NCBI GenBank assembly: GCA_017165825.1
Contig: CM029366.1
Coordinates: 34,691,071 to 34,755,070, forward strand
DNA from: Hepsetus odoe
Lineage: Eukaryota; Chordata; Actinopteri; Characiformes; Hepsetidae
Direction: 5' to 3'
DNA length: 64,000 nucleotides
Shown: positions 58,091 to 64,000 of the stretch, piece after piece
Layout: each line of letters begins with the position of its first letter
Position numbering within the stretch: the first letter of the stretch is position 1
Translations under genes and position numbers: made by a program
Notes under the pieces: model-generated
The model's database searches: none
What the model was told of the DNA's origin: nothing
The model's input: the letters and a program-made list of their open reading frames with translations, nothing else

Positions 58091-58262
58091 ACTCTTCTAC
58101 AATCTTCACTCTTTTTTAATCTGAGTTGCTCATCTGGTTTGGCTGAAATATATAACTGTGTCTTGTCAGCATAACAGTGGAAGCTAATTCCATGTTTCTG
58201 GATTACTGAACCCAGAGGGAGCAGGTCTAATATGAAGAGTAGGGGACAGAGGACAGAGCCTT
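58091..58262 (+). repeat. Repeat family C fragment
   Basis: TTTTTTAATCTGAGTTG, GGTTTGGCTGAAATATATAA, AGTGGAAGCTAATTCCATGT and CCAGAGGGAGCAGGTC match 25.55-25.68 kb. Confidence 0.6.
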
Positions 58263-58720
58263 GTGGGACTCATATCCTGAACTACTCTCACATATTTCTC
58301 TGTAACACCAGACTTCCTCATACAAAACCACAACTCCTCTCTAGGCACCCTGTCATCTGCTTTCTCCAAGTCCACAAAGACACAATGTAACTCTTACCTT
58401 CTCTGTACTTCTCCATCACCACCCTCAGAGCAAACATTGTATCTGTAGAGCTCTTTCTCGGCATAAAACCATACTGCTGTTCACTGATCATCACCTCTTT
58501 TCTTAACCTGCTTCCACGTCTCTTTCCCAGAACTTCATGCTGTATCTGATCAACTTTATCCCTCTATAGTTAGTACAGTTCTGTTCATCACCTTTATTCT
58601 TGAAGATCGACACCAGTACACTTCGTCTCCACCTCTTCAGGCTACTCTTAACTTTCCAAGATTCTGTTAAACAGTCTGGTCAGAAACTCCACTGCCATCT
58701 GCCTTAAACATCTCCCAAAC
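58262..58720 (-). mobile_element. RTE-like LINE fragment (RT domain)
   Basis: The minus strand encodes DLEKADDRVPREELWFCMRK, then SGVTEKYVRVVQDM. Further text in shifted frames covers the LRKEVMISEQQYGF region. It is homologous to 39.2-39.5 kb. Confidence 0.8.
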
Positions 58721-58754
58721 TGGGGTTTTTATGTATAACTGCTATGACGCTGGT

Positions 58755-58932
58755 GGGCAGCAGTGGCCAAGTGGTTAGGGTGTTGGCCGCGTGATCGGAG
58801 GATCAGGGTTTCAACCCCTTCCCAATAAGCTGCTTTCTACAGTGCTGCACTTGTGTGTGTAGGTGAAACGCAGATGTTGAAGTTCGTTGTGTTGTGCTGC
58901 ATTTCACAAGGGTCGTCACATTCACTTTCACT
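58755..58932 (+). repeat. SINE family B, diverged
   Basis: The head GCAGTGGCCAAGTGGTTAGG resembles a tRNA A-box, with B-box-like GGTTTCAACCCC and a GTGAAACGCAGATGTTGAAG tail. Confidence 0.7.
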
Positions 58933-59024
58933 AGCTGGCGCTGGAGCCCCTTAAGAAGTAGCTAGTTTTAGCTGCCGGATAATAGAGTCTCCATTTATAA
59001 GAGCACCTTTAACAAGGTTCTCAG

Positions 59025-59209
59025 CTTACATTCATGGCATTTAGCAGATGCTCTTATCCAAAGTGACTTCCATGTCCTGACTGCAGGGACAGTCCCACTG
59101 TTGCAACTTGGGGTTAAGGGTCTTGCTCAGGAACCCAATGGTGGTAGTGCTGGTGGGATTTGAACCTGGGATCTTATGGTCCATAGATCCATAGGCAAGT
59201 ATCCTACCT
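59025..59209 (-). repeat. SINE family A
   Basis: Tail GCATTTAGCAGATGCTCTTA, body, reverse B-box GGATTTGAACC and a truncated head ending AAGTATCCTACCT. Confidence 0.85.
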
Positions 59210-59589
59210 GGTACCTCAACCTGGCGCCTCACTGAGCGGGTGAACCTGTTTGACAGGTGAACAGTGAGGGGTTAGGGTGAGAGTTGAGGGGGGGGTTCGC
59301 CCTGCTGCAAGGGCTCTATAGCCAGAGTCGAGAGTATGCTGACTCTCCCTGAGGCACCTGAAGCAGCGAGTCTGACTCTCTATTCCTCATTAAAGTCTGG
59401 ATGCTCCTCTAACACTGATAACTTCTCCATCAAGGATGAAACTAACTTACACTTCTTGCAAACAACATAAATAGGCTGATGAAGGTCAAACTAGACGTTA
59501 ACCATATGGCAATTTGGCGACGTTGTTGTGTTCGGTCCTTGGTCAGACTTTAAAAACTTAGCTGAAGTTGAGAGGCAAGCTACAGCATC

Positions 59590-59790
59590 AGGAAGCGGCA
59601 GGAAGCAGTGAGCTACATTGTTAGGAAGCAGCAGAAAGCAGGAAGCAGGAAGCTACAGTGACAGGAAGCAGCAGAAAGCAGGAAGCTACAGTGACAGGAA
59701 GCAGCAGGAAGCAGGAAGCAGGAAGCTACAGTGACAGGAAGCAGCAGGAAGCAGGAAGCAGGAAGCTACAGTGACAGGAAGCCTAAACCC
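59590..59790. repeat. Minisatellite of AGGAAGCAG / AGCTACAGTGAC units
   Basis: Imperfect tandem units combine CAGGAAGCAG blocks with GGAAGCTACAGTGACAGGA at about 33-45-bp spacing, the spacing set by the number of GGAAGCA copies. Confidence 0.9.
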
Positions 59791-59794
59791 TCCT

Positions 59795-60075
59795 TCAGTA
59801 CCCTCTACACATGGCTTCCTTCCCTTCTTCTCCTTTGGCCAATATTAGCCCAATTTCCACCCTGTTTGCTAACACTACTGGTGGTGGTTATTTTATTTAG
59901 GCCTTGACCGAGTTTGGATTTTTTCAGATTTTTTTCATTGTCCACATATTTGCTTTGGCAAACGTTTTACACTGGATGCCCTTCCTGACATAACCCTCCC
60001 CATTTATCCGGGCTTAGGACTGCCACAAAGAAATACACTGGCTTGTGCATCCCTAGTGGCTGGGTTAATGTAGAG
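59795..60075 (-). mobile_element. RTE-like LINE 5' region fragment
   Basis: It shares CCTTTGGCCAATATTAGCCC, GCTAACACTACTGGTGG and TTTGGCAAACGTTTTACA with the 5' part of the copy at 40.86-41.02 kb. The ACACTGGCTTGTGCATCCCT end is typical of this fish repeat. Confidence 0.6.
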
Positions 60076-60837
60076 AATGGGATTTTTTTACACTTCAGTT
60101 AATTGTGCAAAGAATTGCTCAAACAAATAAAAACCTGCTTTCTGTAAAACCACAGATGATTCAGAGCAGTTCTCTACAGTTATTTAAACTTGTTTTTTTT
60201 TCCATTAAATTTTAGAAGCTGATTTTTTTCTCTGAACTATGACTATTCCTGTGTGTGTGTGTGTGTGTGTGTGTGGATGGGGGGTTACAGGGAATCCTCT
60301 CATGTTCACCACAAAGTCAGATGATCTCCATCACTGAAGATTGGCTGAGCCTGAGAGAATAACGGGGAGAGATAGAAATGTGAAGAACATGATGAGCTCT
60401 TGATAGGTTTCTTGTCTCTGACACATCCAATCATTCTTCACTAATCACCGTGCCCATGTCCCCATGGCCTGGACCCACACAGAGCCCCCAGCCATCTCCG
60501 CCTACTGCCTGCGCTCCACTGGCCTGTTATTGGAGATGAAATTAAATTAAAGCCGGTCTGCCCGAGCCTCCTTCTAGTAATTATCACTGAATTTCCCCTG
60601 TGGCAGCTTTCAGCTCCCAAACTACAGCTCCAATTCCCAACTTAACAACAAGGTGAGAGCCGCTCTGACAAGCAAGGTCAACTCAACCAGCCTGGAGTGA
60701 TGCCTAACAAACACTGCAGACCCTCACATCACTCCATCAAAACCTGGTTTGGACTGGGTAGATGGTGCCTGCTCTTTTTCTTCCTTTGTCAGAAATGTGT
60801 TAATATGATGCCTATGAATATGGAATATGGATTTTAG
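60076..60837. other. Intergenic DNA with a candidate conserved non-coding element
   Basis: A (GT)n lies at about 60250-60275. The block 60440-60650 (GAGATGAAATTAAATTAAAG, AGTAATTATCACTGAATTTC) is non-repetitive with homeodomain-like TAATTA/ATTAAA cores. No ORF is convincing. Confidence 0.35.
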
Positions 60838-61025
60838 TGAAAGAGAATGTGAGTGTTTTTGAACACAGTGACACACTTTCGCTGTATTTAACCCACACCC
60901 ATCACACCCAGCATGGGACAGCCATATCTAGCAGCTGGCAAGCAGTGGTGGGGGCAGTACCTTGATCAAGGGACCCTCAGGGAGTTCTACTGGTTTGGGA
61001 TTCAAACCCACAACCTTCCTATTAT
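60838..61025 (-). repeat. SINE family B, diverged
   Basis: TTTAACCCACACCCATCACA, AGCAGTGGTGGGGGCAGTAC, reverse B-box-like GGATTCAAACC and ACAACCTTCC. Confidence 0.7.
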
Positions 61026-62036
61026 GGGGTTTCTTGGATTTCCGCAGGTTAAGAGAAGTGTTTCCTGGACTAAATATATTATACTGTGAAAAAAGAAATG
61101 CAAATCCTTGTTCTTCACCTCTATAGACAGAGCAGGAAATAGGTTTAACATAGAGTGAGAAGACCAGGGAATTTCAAATTCCTGCTGCTGAGTTTTTAGA
61201 TTTATTTGCCTTGTTAAAATGTGTGAAGATGAGTGACATCCCAGGTGATGTGAAGTTATTCTGATGAGGCAGGAAAATAAAACACAGCAATCATTTGCTT
61301 GCTGATCATCTCCCAGGAGAGCTGGAGGTGCAGATGAGCTCCCGCTATTTGTGCTTGTCGGATGAGCACAGACTAATCCAATCCTAATTGCCTGTAAAAG
61401 TAATCAACCAGTGACGGGAGGATTAGGAGTGTCTGTTGCAATCAAGAGAGTGAGTCTTAGCTAAAATTCAGACGAAAGTATGTTGGGCTGTCTGAATTTT
61501 CATGTTTTATACTGAGTGTATTTCCTCCTTTGCACCAGTGGGATTCAGCTGAAATTGGATGGGATGTTTGTTTGAAAACTCAATTTAACCCTAAAGCACA
61601 CAGTCTTTTGCGTCTTTAAAAGTTGTGGGTTGTGACCGGCAATTATCCTTTCTGTCCTCTCCTGAGAAAAGGAACTCATTCTCTGTGTAAACAACTCATT
61701 GTCTCTTCCCTGCCAGTGGATTCAATAGGAGACAACTTAAACCTGAGCCCAAATGTAAACATCCCCGAGGAAGTCGAACCAATTGCAGAGAAATGTCAAA
61801 CACTGCAGCAAACATGTGAGACATATTAAATTTAAAGTATGGCTTTCAATGAGGAAAGACTTTAGCATGAGGACAAAGCACTGTAATGCCTGTTACTGAA
61901 AGGTCCTACTCCAGAAAAATGGGAAGAATTCTAAACCAGAATACATCATTTCCCCAAAGAGAGGCAATCAGATGGCGCAAGACATGAAATGTTGACAGAT
62001 GCTGATGGAATAGATGTTCTTACACGAGTTGGAACA
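61026..62036. other. Intergenic DNA with a candidate conserved non-coding element
   Basis: The block 61270-61450 (CAGATGAGCTCCCGCTATTT, CTAATCCAATCCTAATTGCC) is non-repetitive and rich in homeodomain-like TAAT cores. Nothing coding is recognised. Confidence 0.35.
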
Positions 62037-62043
62037 TTGAAAT

Positions 62044-62787
62044 GACAAAGAAAGCCCAGCAGCGCCTCTACTTCCTGCGCAGACTGAGGAAAGCCCATCT
62101 CCCACCTTCCATCCTCACCATCTTTTACAGAGGAACCATTGAGAGCATCCTGAGCGGCTGCATTACTGCCTGGTACGGGAACTGCAACGTCTCAGACTGT
62201 ACGTCCCTACAACGGGTAGTGAGAACAGCTGAGAAGATCATCGGGGTCTCTCTGCCCTCTGTACAGGACATTTTCACCACTCGCTGCATCCGCAAAGCAA
62301 CCAGCATTGTGGATGATCCCTCCCACCCATCCCACACTCTCTTCTCCCTCCTGCCATCCAGGAAAAGGTTACGCAGCATACGGGCCTCCACTTCCAGGAT
62401 GGGAAACAGTTTCTTCCCCCTGGCCATCAGACTCTTGAACTCTTAAACCGCCAGTTTTTTATTTAAACTGCCATCCTGTATTTATTATTTATCTCATGTT
62501 GCACTCTGCACTTTATCAGTAACACCACTCCACCACACTGCTACACCATAATCTACCTGGGCTGCTTTGTTCCACAACACTGCAGCCCTCTAGGGATGAA
62601 TCTACTGTCTGTCGTGCCGTCTGTTGTTGTCTGTCTGTCTGCACTTGTTGCCCCGTGTTGTGTCTTATGTTGTCTTGTGTCTTGTCTTGTGTGTAGCACC
62701 AGGGTCCTGGAGGAACGTTATTTCGTTTCACTGTGTTCTGTGTATATGGCTGAAATGACAATAAAATCCTACTTGACTTGACTTGAC
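62044..62787 (+). mobile_element. L2/Rex-like LINE, 5'-truncated, with TSD
   Basis: It is flanked by TTGAAAT at 62037-62043 and 62788-62794. It begins inside ORF2 at KKAQQRLYFLRRLRKAHLPP and keeps the C-terminal frame open to the stop (ITAWYGNCNVSDCTSLQRVV, MGNSFFPLAIRLLNS). It then has the full 3' UTR ending CTACTTGACTTGACTTGAC. It is the youngest-looking LINE copy in the window. Confidence 0.88.
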
Positions 62788-62804
62788 TTGAAATACTGTG
62801 TACT

Positions 62805-63034
62805 AGGTTCCTGTGGGCATGGGTTCGAATCCCAGAGCAGTAGGTTGCCCTGAGATATCCTTGAACAATGGTACTGTCCCCATCACTGCTCCCCAGGCAC
62901 TTTCAATAGTTGCCCCCTGCTGCACGGTGTGTATGTGGGTAAAATGCAGAGGTGTAATTTCGTTGTGGTTCACTGTGTGCTGTGTTTCACTATGTATGAC
63001 AAGAATATGACAAGAATAGTCACTTTCACTTCAT
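62805..63034 (+). repeat. SINE family B, well preserved
   Basis: B-box GGTTCGAATCC, GTACTGTCCCCATCACTGCT, TTGCCCCCTGCTGCACGGTG, TTTCGTTGTGGTTCACTGTG and the tail CAAGAATAGTCACTTTCACT. A small duplication ATGACAAGAAT lies near the tail. Confidence 0.85.
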
Positions 63035-63287
63035 TAATCATAGAACGAATTCTCATTGTTGAAGGCATTTCACTTCTAAAATGTTTTTTAAAAGCCAGAT
63101 TGAAAAGAAGAGGAAGTGGGACATCAAGGACACATTCATCAGGGAAGAACTGTCCAACATTTTTGCCCTGAGAACAATGCAGGCTCTCACACAAAGACTT
63201 ACATTTCCTAATAATTAGAATTCTGAATGTTCCTGTTCCTGAATCTCTGATTCCTCTTGTTTCTCAAGGAGACTTTTAACTGAATGT

Positions 63288-63543
63288 AAGTGAAAGTGAA
63301 AATGGCACCAACACTGAACCAATGAACCTCCTCAACCTTCCAGTCCTGAGGCCTAGTCCTAAACACTAGACTACCACTGTCCCTGAATGAATGAATGGAT
63401 TACAACAGCTGTGCCAAGGGAGCAGTGACAGGGATGGTATCGTGCTTGAGGGTAGCCCCAGGGCATCCTACTGTTCTGGGATTCAAACCCACAACCTTCC
63501 TATCATGAGGGCAAGTATCTCACTCCTAGGTCACTGCTCCATC
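63288..63543 (-). repeat. SINE family B, two abutting diverged pieces
   Basis: The pieces 63288-63385 (tail fused to head, middle lost) and 63405-63543 (GGGAGCAGTGACAGGGATGG, reverse B-box-like GGATTCAAACC) sit side by side in the same orientation. Confidence 0.65.
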
Positions 63544-64000
63544 AGTGAGAATTTTCTACAGAGAAATGAAAACTGAAGGTGAAGTTGACTGACCTTGATG
63601 CTGGTCTACCAAACATGTGCTGGAGATTTAAAGCCACTTGTCACTTAATCAAGCCTTTTAATCCAAGTGTAACTCAACGCCCATTTTTCTTCCGTATGCT
63701 GTCTTGTCTCATCTAATCTCTTTAACTGTACCCCCTTCAGCCTCTGCTTCACCTGAGCGATACCAGCAGGACACAGACTTCACCGGGCAGGGCAGCGTTT
63801 TAAAACAGGAAGTGTCCCTCTCCACAGTGTGGGATTGAAACCGGACCTCCATTCATCCATTAATCCTGGGGCATTGCTTGTCTACTTCAGTGACCATGGA
63901 AACATGAACCAGACTGTGATCGACAGTTCAGGGTCAGAGGTCATGGGTTACAACTTCTGTGGTCAGTGGAAGTTGGCAAATACACCAGTGCTCCACTAAT
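63544..64000. other. Intergenic DNA at the window edge
   Basis: No exon or repeat is recognised. Confidence 0.35.

Overview
The window is vertebrate nuclear DNA, almost certainly from a teleost fish. Genes are split by GT-AG introns. There are dense microsatellites, tRNA-derived SINEs, RTE-like and L2/Rex-like LINE remnants and Tc1/mariner remnants of the kind typical of teleosts. The species cannot be fixed from the sequence. An ostariophysan such as a catfish would fit the repeat style, but that is only an impression.

The two genes I can support both lie on the + strand in the first 21 kb. At 629-1728 are the last four coding exons of camkv, a CaM-kinase-like vesicle-associated pseudokinase; its 5' part lies outside the window. 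At about 5.86-21.0 kb is a complete rbm6-type gene (RNA-binding motif protein 6). I reconstruct 22 coding exons whose phases all agree, giving a 3918-nt CDS of 1305 residues with an arginine/methionine/aspartate-rich N-terminal region, two RRMs, an OCRE domain, a C2H2 zinc finger and the conserved C-terminal tail. The RanBP2-type zinc finger known from mammalian RBM6/5/10 is missing and the G-patch is reduced to a stub. The camkv-rbm6 neighbourhood matches the human 3p21.31 gene order.

From about 21.0 kb to 64 kb I find no host protein-coding exon. The stretch holds: nested transposon fragments (a LINE inside a Tc1 element, a SINE inside another Tc1 element, SINEs inside LINEs); a 2-kb AT-rich satellite of about 31-bp units with higher-order structure (27.1-29.15 kb); a GC-rich dimeric tandem repeat with strong hairpins (29.83-31.6 kb); degenerate telomere-like repeats (44.6-44.87 kb); a local duplication (49.6/51.5 kb); long dinucleotide tracts; and a few non-repetitive islands that could be conserved regulatory DNA (36.6-36.96, 46.1-46.25, 60.44-60.65 and 61.27-61.45 kb).

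No operon, CRISPR array, RNA gene or microbial-type system is present. The most unusual items are the altered domain set of rbm6, the GC-rich dimeric repeat, the higher-order AT satellite, an RTE copy with a twin-priming-type inversion, and a 130-bp retroposon with an exact 13-bp target-site duplication.
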